Source: Patella vulgata
Lineage: Eukaryota > Mollusca > Gastropoda > Patellidae
Length of the DNA stretch: 64,000 nucleotides
Assembly: GCF_932274485.2 (NCBI RefSeq)
Contig: NC_065880.2
Location: 8,285,695-8,349,694, forward strand
Direction of reading: 5' to 3'
In this document: in pieces, positions 63,943-64,000 of the stretch
Numbering within the stretch: the stretch's first letter is position 1
How the letters are laid out: each line of letters starts with the position of its first letter
Program-made: the position numbers and the translations under genes
The notes under the pieces: model-generated
The model's input: the letters and a program-made list of their open reading frames with translations, nothing else
Told to the model about the DNA's origin: nothing
Database searches by the model: none

Positions 63943-64000
63943 AAATGAAATGGGGTTTAACGTCCCACTGTTCTGCTCCTAACCTGGACTAATGAAGACG
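63943..64000 (-). mobile_element. SINE-A, cut by window edge
   Basis: AAATGAAATGGGGTTTAACG, CCCACTGTTCTGCTCC, CTAATGAAGACG. Confidence 0.9.

Overview
This window reads as eukaryotic, AT-rich, repeat-packed intronic or intergenic DNA from an invertebrate, most likely a mollusc (inference). Two grounds support this. One is a spliced kainate-type ionotropic glutamate receptor gene of animal type. The other is the large number of tRNA-derived SINEs carrying the V-domain signature (a family known as RUDI/V-SINE is described from molluscs), together with an L2/CR1-like LINE, hAT and TTAA-target MITEs, and many private minisatellites. No prokaryotic, rRNA, free-standing tRNA or CRISPR feature was seen.

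Host gene. Three consecutive exons lie on the minus strand at 20701-20862, 2666-2920 and 377-552. They splice in frame (phase 1, phase 1, then a phase 0 donor) into 197 codons of the amino-terminal domain of a kainate receptor. The first intron is about 17.8 kb and the second about 2.1 kb. The signal-peptide exon was not found, so it lies upstream of the window or in the unassigned sequence above 20863. The rest of the receptor lies beyond position 1.

Repeats. SINE-A (about 330-400 bp, sense tail ending in a TTTCATTTCATTT-type tract) and SINE-B (about 260 bp plus a (CT)n tail, V-domain centre) together have more than 70 copies or pieces. Their tRNA-like heads and bodies differ, but both end in the same GGACGTTAAACCCCAT block, which points to a shared LINE partner. 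One SINE-A has grown an internal 53-bp minisatellite of about 21 units (8385-9492). DNA-transposon relics include a 346-bp TTAA element, a 385-bp element with TTAAAGATACATTATG ends, three hAT-type elements with 8-bp target duplications, and several foldback elements. Many are nested, which gives relative ages.

Region by region: 0-21 kb is the receptor gene and its introns; 21-48 kb is a dense SINE/MITE/minisatellite mosaic; 48.4-49.6 kb is an L2-like LINE relic broken by a SINE; 48.1 and 50.6 kb are minisatellites whose units carry TGACGTCA-like bZIP sites; 55.1-56.3 kb is a promoter-like module followed by a dimeric hairpin array and an exact second copy of its presumed first 56 transcribed bases; 56-64 kb is more mosaic with a large foldback at 62.2-62.6 kb.

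Limits: copy boundaries are by eye and often good only to about 10 bases. Family names rest on motifs and target duplications, not on database searches.
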